Shown piece after piece: positions 1 to 9,100 of a stretch of DNA of 55,918 bases. The stretch is from contig MWCA01000030.1 in the NCBI GenBank assembly GCA_002069785.1, positions 1 through 55,918 of the forward strand. Reading direction: 5' to 3'. The translations under genes were made by a program, and so were the position numbers. The notes beneath the pieces were generated by a model. The model saw nothing but the letters and a program-made list of their open reading frames with translations, was not told the origin of the DNA and searched no databases. Numbering within the stretch: position 1 is the stretch's first letter; each line of letters begins with the position of its first letter. The stretch is from Lentisphaerae bacterium ADurb.Bin242. Its GTDB lineage: Bacteria > Verrucomicrobiota > Lentisphaeria > Victivallales > UBA1829.

Positions 1-718
1 TGGTGCGGCCGCCGATGGACTCGGCCATCTCGAAGACCCGCAGCCATTTGGAGGACCGGGCCAGGCTGTCCAGTTCGCTTTCGCTCATGGTGACCGCGAC
101 CGCGTGTCTGGCAAAATCCAGTTTTTTTGCCGCATACTGCTGCATGCATGCGATCATGTTGTTTTTGGTTTCCTGTGTTCCGCCGGATTTGGAAATATTT
201 GCCACAAGGGTGGTTTCAAGGTCGCAGACCGCCAGGGCATCGGCAAGGCCGGCGGTATCGGTGTTGTCCAGGAAATAAATTTTCAGGTTTCCGGAACGTT
301 TTTCCAGGGAGAGCTCGTTCCAGTACGGACCATTGACCGCCATCTGGAGCAGCTGCGGCCCCAGCGCGGAGCCGCCGATGCCGTTGAGGATCACGGATTC
401 GAACCGTTTGCCGGTGGAGCCGGTGATCTTTCCGGAACGGATTCCGGTGGCGAATTCCTCCACTTCGTTGTAGACGGAGGTGCCTGTATAGGCCGAACGG
501 TCGGTGAAATGGGTCACCTTCCGGTTTTCGTCCGGGTTCTTGATCTTGCCGAGTTCGATTTTCTGCATTTCCGCATGAACGTTTCCGAAACGTTCCGCCA
601 TGGAATCGAAACTTTTGTCCGTGAAATTCATCCCGGCGAAGTTCACCTGGAAACCGCTTTCTCCGTCAATATATGTATATTTGTGGCACCGTTCAAGCCA
701 ATTGCTGGAAGCATCCAT
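1..718 (-). CDS. pgi: Glucose-6-phosphate isomerase, N-terminal part (runs off the window)
   Basis: Interconverts glucose-6-phosphate and fructose-6-phosphate in the cytoplasm. About 239 residues are visible. They contain the SIS-fold phosphate-binding motif NGIGGSALGP (about residues 112-121) and the PGI signature SKSGGTQETKNN (about 176-187). The start at 718 has a clear AGGAG ribosome site at 728-732. A longer in-frame ATG at 748 has no such site. The C-terminal catalytic part lies beyond position 1. The gene is transcribed away from the lipid genes that follow. The family call is firm; the exact subfamily cannot be judged from a fragment. Confidence 0.93.
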   Translation of the reverse strand, partial: MDASSNWLERCHKYTYIDGESGFQVNFAGMNFTDKSFDSMAERFGNVHAEMQKIELGKIKNPDENRKVTHFTDRSAYTGTSVYNEVEEFATGIRSGKITGSTGKRFESVILNGIGGSALGPQLLQMAVNGPYWNELSLEKRSGNLKIYFLDNTDTAGLADALAVCDLETTLVANISKSGGTQETKNNMIACMQQYAAKKLDFARHAVAVTMSESELDSLARSSKWLRVFEMAESIGGRT

Positions 719-748
719 GCCGCTTTTCTCCTGTGTTGTTTCTTTCAT

Positions 749-1144
749 AAGGGACGGGATAATTTATCACGGAAATGGAAAATAACAAAACCGGGACTGA
801 AAAAAAGACGGTATTTTTCCGTTTCCGCCGTTGGAAGCGAGGGGCCGGAGCCGAAGCGGTCCGGCATTGCCTCCGCATGCCTCCGCGGCCGGGCATGGCG
901 ATACAATTCAATAAAAGATCAGTCTGTTGTAATTGGAAAACATCGGGAATGCAACTCCCGCCGTTCTTGGAAGAATCATGCATTTGTATTCCGCGGAACT
1001 TGATTTTCCTCCGAAAAAGACTATGTTAACGGCACCGGAAAATCAAGGGGTCCCTTGTTTGCGGGCCATGCAAAAAAAGTGCAATTTTGGGAATTTGTAC
1101 TTTGCATGAACCGGAATATGAATTAAATTACAGAAAGGTAATTT
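749..1144. other. Divergent intergenic region between pgi and the olsB-like gene
   Basis: This stretch of about 400 bases holds no convincing gene. It should carry the promoters of both flanking, divergent genes. Visible elements are a 14-bp inverted repeat, CAAGGGGTCCCTTG (1044-1057), and a small hairpin, CGGGA-N7-TCCCG, near 945-961. Short open frames here have no ribosome sites or recognisable content. Confidence 0.5.
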
Positions 1145-2026
1145 ATGGAGTTGTCCCTTCCCAAGGACGTTTTCGCTTGCAGCAACAAACACAAGGAAAC
1201 AGGGGGAACCGTGAGTTTTTCAGACATACGTGATAAATTGTGCAATCCGCCGGTTCTTGCGGAGAAGGACCAGTATCGCATCAAGTTTGCCCTGGATCCT
1301 CTGGAAATTGAAGCGGCGTTCAAGCTCCGTTACAATGTTTTCAAGCTGGAACAGGGAAAGAACATCAAGCCGTCCGGCGTGGAAGGCATTGACTGCGATG
1401 AATTTGACGATTACTGCCTCCAACTGGTCGTTGAAGAAAAGAATACAAAGCAGATCGTGGGAACCTACCGGGTTCATCTGGGGCCGATCGCCATGGAAAG
1501 CGCGCTCGGATTCTACTCCGAACACGAGTTCCGGATCGAAGGTCTGGACCAGCTGGCGCCTTACACCATCGAGGTGGGACGGTCCTGCGTTTCTTCCGAA
1601 TACCGCAACGGCACGGTCGTGGCGCTTCTCTGGAGCGGCATTTCCGAAACGATGTTCCGGTCCGGTCTCCGCTATCTGACCGGCTGCGTAAGTCTTGAAA
1701 ATATGGACCCCGCCGCCGGCTGGGCGCTGTATGAATATTTCAAGCAGAATGACAAGATTTCCAGGAAGGTTGTCGGGTTCCCGCTGGAAAAATGCCGGAT
1801 GGAGCGTCCGGATCAGAAAGAAATCGACCGGTTTCTCGAGGACCGCTTCATCATGCGCTCCCTGATTCCGCCGCTGTTCAAGGGATACCTCCGGCTGGGC
1901 GCCCATATCTGCGGGGAGCCGGTGTTTGACCGGGATTTCGGCACGATCGATTTCCTGATCCTGCTGGACGTCGCCCAGCTGCCGTCCCGTTATACGAAAC
2001 ATTTCAATGTGGCAAGCGTGGAATGA
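1145..2026 (+). CDS. GNAT-type N-acyltransferase, OlsB/hemolysin-like (ornithine lipid synthesis candidate)
   Basis: 293 residues. The sequence resembles the Acetyltransf_5/OlsB family, which transfers a 3-hydroxyacyl chain from acyl carrier protein to an amino acid such as ornithine to make a lyso-aminolipid. The core runs from about residue 45 (AFKLRYNVFKLEQG) through IVGTYRVHL and IEVGRSCVSSEYRNG to the LENMDPAAGWALYEYF region, the usual order for this family. The start at 1145 follows AGAAAGG. The stop overlaps the next start as ATGA, so the downstream acyltransferase is probably translationally coupled. That pairing is what favours an ornithine-lipid role. The amino-acid substrate is inferred, not shown. 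Confidence 0.75.
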   Translation: MELSLPKDVFACSNKHKETGGTVSFSDIRDKLCNPPVLAEKDQYRIKFALDPLEIEAAFKLRYNVFKLEQGKNIKPSGVEGIDCDEFDDYCLQLVVEEKNTKQIVGTYRVHLGPIAMESALGFYSEHEFRIEGLDQLAPYTIEVGRSCVSSEYRNGTVVALLWSGISETMFRSGLRYLTGCVSLENMDPAAGWALYEYFKQNDKISRKVVGFPLEKCRMERPDQKEIDRFLEDRFIMRSLIPPLFKGYLRLGAHICGEPVFDRDFGTIDFLILLDVAQLPSRYTKHFNVASVE

Positions 2027-2802
2027 TGGGTGTCTTCCGAAAAATCTTCCGGATTCTGCTTCTGTTTCCATGGCTGGTGTTCATGGCGGTTTTTTCCGCG
2101 CCGGTCCGGCTCCGGCGCGATCCCTGGGCCGTGATTTTCGGCATGACCCGGATGATCCGGCTCTGGGGGCGGGGACTCCTCCGCATCTTCAACATCCGTC
2201 TGACGGTTTTCGGCGATGCCGAGTCCTGCTATGGCGGCCTGATTGTTTCCAACCACATGGGCTATGTGGATGTTTTCGTTCACTCGGCGGTATTCGGGCT
2301 GCGCTTTGCTCCGAAAGTCGAAGTGAGGTCCTGGCCGGTGCTCGGCTGGTACACCTCCCTTACGCACCCCATCTGGATCGACCGCTCATCCCGCTTGAAA
2401 ACCCAGAAGAGCCTCGAGGAATTCCGCGAAACGCTGAAACACAGAGTCCCTCTGATCGTCTATCCGGAAGGCACCAGCACGGATGGCACGACGGTTCTTC
2501 CCTTCAAGTCTTCCCTGTTCGAGGTCGTGCTGGAGGGAGATTTCGCCATCCAGCCGATCCTGACCATATACCGCGTTCCGGAAGGGGCGGATTCTCCCTG
2601 CTGGTATGGCGACCAGTCGCTGATGCCCCATGTCTGGCGTCTGCTCGGCATTCCATGGATCGAAGCGGAGGTTCATATTCTGCCGCCGGTCCGGGCGGAA
2701 GGACGTGACCGCAAAACCCTGGCTGCGCTCACGCATGAAGTCATTGCGAAAGCGCATGAGAAATATAAACTGGACCGCGGCCCGGCCGCCGGTCCGGAAT
2801 GA
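2023..2802 (+). CDS. PlsC/OlsA-type lysophospholipid acyltransferase
   Basis: 259 residues with an N-terminal hydrophobic helix (about residues 5-25). It carries the acyltransferase motifs NHMGYVD (HX4D, residues 77-83) and YPEGTSTDG (from about residue 147), which bind and acylate a lyso-lipid at the membrane. The start overlaps the upstream GNAT-type acyltransferase by 4 bases (ATGA). This N-acyltransferase plus O-acyltransferase order is that of the olsB/olsA pathway, so the likely job is the second acylation of an aminolipid. A general 1-acylglycerol-3-phosphate acyltransferase is the alternative. A plsY gene also lies in the window at 18.2 kb. Confidence 0.82.
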   Translation: MMGVFRKIFRILLLFPWLVFMAVFSAPVRLRRDPWAVIFGMTRMIRLWGRGLLRIFNIRLTVFGDAESCYGGLIVSNHMGYVDVFVHSAVFGLRFAPKVEVRSWPVLGWYTSLTHPIWIDRSSRLKTQKSLEEFRETLKHRVPLIVYPEGTSTDGTTVLPFKSSLFEVVLEGDFAIQPILTIYRVPEGADSPCWYGDQSLMPHVWRLLGIPWIEAEVHILPPVRAEGRDRKTLAALTHEVIAKAHEKYKLDRGPAAGPE

Positions 2803-2829
2803 GAAAGAACCCTGCAACGGGAGGTGTCT

Positions 2830-3621
2830 ATGTTGAATACATATCTATCGGAGCTTGCCGCGGCCTGGAATCTGGTCATGAAGCCGGCTTTCTTCCGGGG
2901 AGAGCGTATCTCCGAGCTGGACGAGATTGACGGACATCCGGCCCTGCTGCGTCCGATGCTTCCGCTGGTGGGCGCGCTCCTGGGCGGAATTCTGGCGCTG
3001 CCGCTCTGGCTGCTCCTGGTTTTCTTCAAAAGTTCCCTTGTCGCCGGGATTGCCGGTGCGGTTGTCGCGACCCTTGCGGTGGAGCTGATGACCTCCTGGG
3101 GCGGGTTGAATGCGCTCTCCTCCTACATCGATCTCCGCCGCCGGGGCGCCAGCCAGGAGGAAGCATTTCTGACGACGCCGGGCTCCATGAACGAGCCGCG
3201 TCCCGGTGCTTCCATGATCCTGATGATGACGATTTATATTCTGCGGATGATTTTTTTCGGCCTTCTTTCCGTGTATGCCCCATTCTGGTTCATCATCGCC
3301 TTCACGGGCGGGTATCTGGTGCGCGCGGAGCTGGGGACTCTCAATGTTCCGGGAAGTTCCGAGCGTGCATGGATCGCGGTCCCGCGGGGAATGGAGAAGC
3401 GTCACTGGCATGTGGCGTTGTGCATCATGATCCCGGTCGGGATCTTTCATCTGCCGTCCGTGATTCTGGCTTTCGCGGTGTCCTGGATCATTGCATGGCT
3501 GGGGAAGAATCTCTGTCTGGACGCCGTTTCGGGCGTCAACCGGCAGGCGTATGAAGTACTGGGGTATGCGGGGGAAATGGTCCTGTTTTTTCTGGGCGTT
3601 CTCCTGTTTGTGGCCCCCTGA
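2830..3621 (+). CDS. Divergent CobS-fold integral membrane protein
   Basis: 263 residues with about six hydrophobic segments. The layout recalls cobalamin synthase CobS: PLVGALLGGI near residue 45, a GG-containing loop near 92, and the C-terminal pattern SGVNRQAYEVLGYAGE, which matches the CobS region usually written GGVTGDvLGA.xE. The metal-binding DGLADxxDG segment is not present (NALSSYID stands there) and the C-terminal TGD is replaced by SGVN. Ordinary ribazoletransferase activity is therefore doubtful. ATG 2830 is preceded by ACGGGAGG at 2817-2824. It follows the two acyltransferase genes by 27 bases, so a role in lipid head-group chemistry is possible but is inference. Confidence 0.5.
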   Translation: MLNTYLSELAAAWNLVMKPAFFRGERISELDEIDGHPALLRPMLPLVGALLGGILALPLWLLLVFFKSSLVAGIAGAVVATLAVELMTSWGGLNALSSYIDLRRRGASQEEAFLTTPGSMNEPRPGASMILMMTIYILRMIFFGLLSVYAPFWFIIAFTGGYLVRAELGTLNVPGSSERAWIAVPRGMEKRHWHVALCIMIPVGIFHLPSVILAFAVSWIIAWLGKNLCLDAVSGVNRQAYEVLGYAGEMVLFFLGVLLFVAP

Positions 3622-3644
3622 ACGATGCGTTGCGGAGAAAAACT

Positions 3645-5090
3645 ATGAATGCAAAGAACAGTCCGGCGGAGATTGCCGGGAATCTGGACCAGGCGCGGGC
3701 CTCCTTCAACGTCCTTTTTGAAAAGATGAGCCCCGACGGCGTCTCGCGGGAGATCGTCTCCCTGCGGAATCATGCGTTTCTGGAAACGCTGCGGGTGTTT
3801 CTGGGAAAACTGTATGGAGAGCTTCTGCTGTCCGGCGCGAAAGATTCTCTGGAAACGACCTGTTCCTCCGAACCGGACTCCGTGGACGCTCTCAATTCGC
3901 TGGCGCTCCTTTCGGGAGCAAAGACTTTCGGCAGTGTTCTGGACGATGCCTTGTTTGAGGCGCTGCTGCGTTTGAATGCGACGACCCCGCTGCGTCCGGA
4001 GCTGCTGCGGGCGGTGGAAAAGCCGGAAACTCTTTCCGGAAGCACGCTCCGGCACGCGGTCCGTTTTGCGAAGGCGCTGGATTTCCTGCTGGGACACTGT
4101 CCGGCCCTTCAGTCCTACGCCAAATCCTCCGGACGCGAACTTTCCCGCCTGACTCCTTCGGCGGGCGCCCTGAACCTGAAATATTCGGTTTTCCTGCGGT
4201 TGACCCTGAAGGGCCTGGCGCTGGAACTGGCGTCCCGGTTCGAGAAGAGCGATCTTTTTGCGGGAGCGCGGACTTTCCGTTACATGCATGGCGAGTTCGT
4301 TCCGGTTACGCTCCGGTCCATCCGCAAGGTGGAAGACTTCTTCGGCTACAATGAAGCCAAGCGTGTGCTGGAGGATCATTTTTCGTCCTTTGTGGCGGGC
4401 CGTCACAATCTGCCGCTCCTGATCAGCGGGCTGCCGGGTCTCGGAAAAACCCAGATGACGATCGCCTATGCGCTTTCCCATCCGGAAGTCATCCTGATTC
4501 TTCCCGGTCCGGATGCGCTTCAGGAAAGGCTGGAGGAGCTGATCGAGAAACTCGCGAATGCGCCTTCCCATAAATTTGTGATCTTCTTCGACGACATCGA
4601 CACCCGCAGCATCAACTGGTATTTTTTCTGCACGCACATCGGCGGGTCCTTTTCGCCGCCGTCGAACGTGATGACGGTGATCGCGTCCAACTACAAGTTC
4701 CCGCCGAACATATCCAGCCGCGGGCGCTCCTTCACCTTCCCGTTTTTCGACGAGATCCGCTGTCAGGAGATGATCGAAGACCTTTTCCTTGCCAGGGGAA
4801 TGAAGCACGTGTCGCCGGAATTGCTGTCCGTCATTGCCGCGGACTATGTGGAATCCTTCGGGCAGAAGCTGTTCGACGAACTCAGCCCCCGCACCCTTGC
4901 CCGCTATCTGGAACTGTATCTGGCCGACCGGGAAAAGCGGCGGCGTCTGCTGGAATTCTCCCGCGGGGAAATGATCACGAAACCTGATCCGCAGGCATTC
5001 TATGCCATGAACCTGAAACTGCTGCGCGCCCTCTACGGAGAGGAGGCCATCGATGAAATCCGGGAAAAAGAACTGTCCGGCGAAAAATGA
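3645..5090 (+). CDS. AAA ATPase of the DUF815 type
   Basis: 481 residues. The N-terminal half (1-220) is helical and not recognised. The C-terminal half is a P-loop ATPase with Walker A GLPGLGKTQ (near residue 263), Walker B FFDDID (near 313) and an arginine-rich stretch SSRGRSFTFPFFDE typical of DUF815/COG2607 ATPases. Members are usually described only as predicted ATPases. The start at 3645 has GGAG at 3634-3637. A TTG at 3630 is in frame but lacks a ribosome site. The gene sits in the plus-strand run and overlaps tadA by 38 bases. Confidence 0.75.
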   Translation: MNAKNSPAEIAGNLDQARASFNVLFEKMSPDGVSREIVSLRNHAFLETLRVFLGKLYGELLLSGAKDSLETTCSSEPDSVDALNSLALLSGAKTFGSVLDDALFEALLRLNATTPLRPELLRAVEKPETLSGSTLRHAVRFAKALDFLLGHCPALQSYAKSSGRELSRLTPSAGALNLKYSVFLRLTLKGLALELASRFEKSDLFAGARTFRYMHGEFVPVTLRSIRKVEDFFGYNEAKRVLEDHFSSFVAGRHNLPLLISGLPGLGKTQMTIAYALSHPEVILILPGPDALQERLEELIEKLANAPSHKFVIFFDDIDTRSINWYFFCTHIGGSFSPPSNVMTVIASNYKFPPNISSRGRSFTFPFFDEIRCQEMIEDLFLARGMKHVSPELLSVIAADYVESFGQKLFDELSPRTLARYLELYLADREKRRRLLEFSRGEMITKPDPQAFYAMNLKLLRALYGEEAIDEIREKELSGEK

Positions 5091-5601
5091 GATGCCTGAA
5101 ATCTTCAACGATGAATATTTCATGCGGGCCGCCCTCCGGGAAGCCGGGAAGGCGGAAAGGGACAACGAGGTCCCGATCGGGGCGGTCGCGGTCAAAGACG
5201 GCATGGTGATCGCCCGGGCCTGGAACCAGGTGGAGCTGCTCAAGGACGCCACCGCGCATGCGGAGATCCTCGTCCTGACCGCGGCCTCGTCCGCCCTCGG
5301 GGACTGGCGCATGGACGGCGTGACCATTTACGTCACGAAGGAACCCTGCGCCATGTGCGCGGGCGCCATGGTCAACGCCCGTGTGGAGCGGGTGGTCTTC
5401 GGGCTTCGCGACCCCCGCTGCGGCGCCTGCGGTTCCGCGCTGAATGTGACCTCCTTCCCGGGGATGCTGCACCGGGTCGAGGTCCTGGGCGGGGTGCTCG
5501 AACTGGAATGCGGGGAACAGATCAGGCAATTTTTTCGGAAAGTCCGTTCGGGGCTTGTCCCCGGGAACAAAGCGGTTGAAACCATTTCAGGAGACGAATA
5601 A
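5053..5601 (+). CDS. tadA: tRNA-specific adenosine deaminase
   Basis: 182 residues. It deaminates adenosine 34 to inosine in the wobble position of tRNA-Arg(ACG). The zinc site is complete: HAE (H69, E71) and PCAMC (C99, C102). The start at 5053 has AGGAGG at 5041-5046 and lies inside the end of the AAA ATPase gene. An in-frame ATG at 5092 would give a more usual N-terminus but has no ribosome site. The C-terminal tail beyond about residue 165 is longer than in E. coli TadA. The stop overlaps the next start by one base (TAATG). Confidence 0.93.
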   Translation: MKSGKKNCPAKNEMPEIFNDEYFMRAALREAGKAERDNEVPIGAVAVKDGMVIARAWNQVELLKDATAHAEILVLTAASSALGDWRMDGVTIYVTKEPCAMCAGAMVNARVERVVFGLRDPRCGACGSALNVTSFPGMLHRVEVLGGVLELECGEQIRQFFRKVRSGLVPGNKAVETISGDE

Positions 5602-6143
5602 TGCGTTACCGGTTTTTACTCATTCTTTTGGCGGGGACGGTCCTGCTGGCAGGCTGTTCCTCGGAACCCAAGGTGCGGCGGACGGCCTTCAAAAAAAGCG
5701 GGGAAGTTTTTCAGAAGCTGAAGGACTACAGTCTTTCGCTTTCCCTGATTTCCTCCCGCCGGGAATTCTATGCGGGCGAAGAGAACGCCACGTTCACCTT
5801 TTCCCTGAAAAACACGGGACTTACGCCCGTCACCATTCAGGAGTGGCACATGATCGAAGCGGCCAACATCAACCTGTACTACCGGCCGGGATCGAGTGAA
5901 GCGCCGTCGTCCGCCGCGTGGAAGCTTTCCCCCACGTATGACCCCGATTCCAAGCGGCTTCATCTCCGGTCGCCCCTGACCCTCAATCCGGGAACGAACC
6001 AGGCGCTGGTCATGGTGCCGGTTGCTTTTCTCAAGACTCTCCGGAATGACAACGGGAAAAAGCAGCCGTATGCGGTCTATGCCGAATTGAATCTGAAATC
6101 CGTGTCGGTGAAAAGTCCTCCCGCCGATATTTACATCAAGTAA
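5601..6143 (+). CDS. Small lipoprotein of unknown function
   Basis: 180 residues with a lipoprotein signal peptide: a positively charged start (MRYR), a hydrophobic core and the lipobox LLAGC with Cys19. The mature part looks like a beta-rich domain (FTFSLKNTGLTPVTIQEW), reminiscent of immunoglobulin-like or DUF-type periplasmic domains. No catalytic motif is seen. The gene starts on the last base of the tadA stop codon and ends 16 bases before the debranching-enzyme gene, so it is co-transcribed. Its own function is not recognised. Confidence 0.8.
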   Translation: MRYRFLLILLAGTVLLAGCSSEPKVRRTAFKKSGEVFQKLKDYSLSLSLISSRREFYAGEENATFTFSLKNTGLTPVTIQEWHMIEAANINLYYRPGSSEAPSSAAWKLSPTYDPDSKRLHLRSPLTLNPGTNQALVMVPVAFLKTLRNDNGKKQPYAVYAELNLKSVSVKSPPADIYIK

Positions 6144-6159
6144 GGAGTTTCCGACTTCT

Positions 6160-9100
6160 ATGGCCGAGTTCATGTTCACTCCTTCTCCGGGCGCCCATAT
6201 TCTTGTGTATTGCGGGGACCTGATCGAATTCCGGCTGGAAAGCGGTGCGGCCATCCGCGGCCGCGCCTGGCTGCGCACCAACCTGGGCAACGCCGGTTTC
6301 CGCCGGCGCGAGATCGTGGAAAAGGTCGAGCTTGGAATCAATCCGGGGCTCCAGGACTGGCACAACCTTCCGATGACGCGCGTCGACGAGTTTACATTTT
6401 CTCTCAAGCTCATGATTACGGAAGAGGGGCATTTCGAGGCCAAATGTTATATCGCCGAAACGGAGGAAGCGGCCGACCCGTTCTGGATCAACGGCGACAA
6501 CGTCCACATCAATGTCGAACCGGCCACCTACTGCTGTTCCAACGGCGTCTACTGTGCCTTTGTGCGGCAGTTCGGAGTCAACAAGGACAAACCGGTTTCC
6601 TCCCTGCCGGAAACGGTGACCGCGAAGTGCGTGAGTTCCCTGGACCAGAACCGTTATGCGGTCATTCCGCCGTCCGGAACCTTCCGCGACCTCATCCGGG
6701 AACTGGATCATATTTTCGATACGCTCAAATGCCGCATCCTTCATCTGCTTCCCGTAAACCCGACCCCCTCGGTCTACGGCCGCATGGGCCGGTTCGGGAG
6801 CCCCTACGCCGCCCTGGATTTCACCGCGGTCAACCCGGAACTGGCGGAATTCGACCGTAAAGCGACTCCGCTGGACCAGTTTCAGGAGCTGGCGGACGCC
6901 GTTCACCGCAAAAACGGCAAGATTTTCATCGACATCGCCATCAATCACACCGGCTGGGCGGCCAAGCTTCACGAGACTCACCCGGAATGGTTTCTCCGCG
7001 ATCCGGACGGCTCCATCCATTCCCCCGGCGCGTGGGGCGTGACCTGGGGCGACCTCACCGAGCTGGACCATTCCAAGCCGGAACTCTGGGAATATCTCGC
7101 CGGCGTCTTCCGCGTGTGGTGCCGGCGCGGCGTCGACGGGTTCCGCTGTGACGCCGGATACATGATTCCGGAAGCCGCCTGGGAATACATCATCGCCAAG
7201 ATCCGGGAGGAATTTCCGGAGATCATCTTCCTTCTGGAGGGACTGGGCGGAGACCCTTCCCTCACCACAAGGCTGCTCAATTACTGCAATATGAACTGGG
7301 CCTATTCCGAACTTTTCCAGAACTATTCCCGGGTCCAGATCGAAGGATATCTGGGTTTCGCATGGCTCAAAAGCCTCGGCGACGGCGTCATGATCCATTA
7401 TGCCGAGACGCACGACAATCTGCGTCTGGCCGCCGTCTCGCGCGAATATTCGAAGCTTCGGACCGCCCTCGCCGCCCTCGCCTCCACCAACGGCGCGTTC
7501 GGATTCACCAACGGCGTCGAGTGGTTCGCCACGGAAAAAATCGACGTGCACGAGGCGTCTGCCCTCAACTGGGGCGCGCGGGAAAACCAGGTCGAGCGCA
7601 TCGGACGGCTCAACACCATCCTTTCCGCGCTGACCTCCTTCCACAACGGCGCGGTGACCACCTTCATCGACTCCCATTCCGAAAACTGCATCCTTCTCGG
7701 AAGAACGGACCCCGGAGGCGGCGATCCCGTGCTGGTCGCGGCCAACCTGGATACGGAGCGAAGCGCCTCCGTCTCCTGGAACGTCTATTCCGCCCCTTTC
7801 GACGCCAGTACCGTCTACGACCTGATTACCGGCAAGCTCTTTGAACTGGCCCGCAGCCCCGGCGGAAGACGTTCCCTGATGCTCCCCGGCGGAGCCGTCT
7901 TCTGTTTCACCCATGACCGCTCCAAACTCAACCTGATCGAGAAACTCTCCAGGCAGGACCGTTTCCTTCTGCCCGAAAAAATCGTCATTCAGGAAGCGGC
8001 TGCGGCCGCGCTGCTGATTCTTTCCATCAAAAACAACTCCATCCTTGCCGAAGGGATCGACCCGGCAGCCGCCGCCAGGAATCTTCTCCGGTCGCCGGAA
8101 GAATTCCTGCGTTCCCTTTACGGGAAAAACTGCGAGGCTCCGTTCGTTCTCTGGGAATGGCCGGCCGACGTCAAGCGCTGCACGATGATCCCCCCCGGCT
8201 ATTTCCTGCTGATGAAGTCGTCCCACCGCATCCGTGTGCTTCTGACCGTGGGCGGCAAGTTCCTTGCATTCTCCCATTGTCTCCAGGATGACAGCGGGTC
8301 GTATTTCGTGCTGATTCCTCCGCAGGCGGTTCCCGAACAGCACAAGCGGGCGTGGCTCCGCGTCGGAATCTTCTCCGGCGACAAGCTGAACCGTTTCGAC
8401 GTGCCTCTGCTGTATCTTGCCCCGGATGTTTCCCACCTCCAGGCGCACGTCGAACGCCCGGAATTCCAGCGGTCGTCTTTCCGTTACATGCACGGAAACG
8501 GACGCGGCGCGCTGATCTGGTATCCGGTCGAGCCCGGGGCGCTTTACAGCCGTTACGACGCCGTGCTGCTGGCGAATCTCAATCCGGAATATCCCGAGAA
8601 CCGCCATATCATGCTGCGGAGATTCCGTATCTGGAGCCACTACCATGCCAAAACGCAGGCGTTCTGTCAGGATTGTCTGAAGAGATTCCAGATCGACAAC
8701 GAGGGCGCGGGCGTCTGGCTCTTTGAGATTCCGGTCGGAAACGGCCTTTTCGTGGAGATATCCATGAAGCTGGAAATCATTCCCGGAAGGAATGTTGTCC
8801 TTCTCACCCTCCAGCGGCACGGCTGCGGCGGAAGAAACCGGAGACTCTGCGACGATTCCCCGGTCCGCCTGATTGTCCGGCCCGACATCGAGGACCGCGA
8901 TTTCCATCATGGAACCAAGGCGTCCGAGGGACCCGAACGTCTCTGGCCGAATATGATTCAGCCCGCTCCGAAAGGGTTTGATTTCCGCCCGGCGGCCAAC
9001 CGGATTCTTTCCGTCGCCTCCAATCGCGGAAACTTCATCCGCGCCAACGAGTGGCAGTATATGATCTGGCAGGAAAACGAAGCCGCGCGCGGACTGGACC

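Noticed and set aside
1080..1108. Sigma-54-like GG/GC pattern before the olsB-like gene
   Set aside because: The spacing between GG and GC is 12-13 bases, not the required 10.
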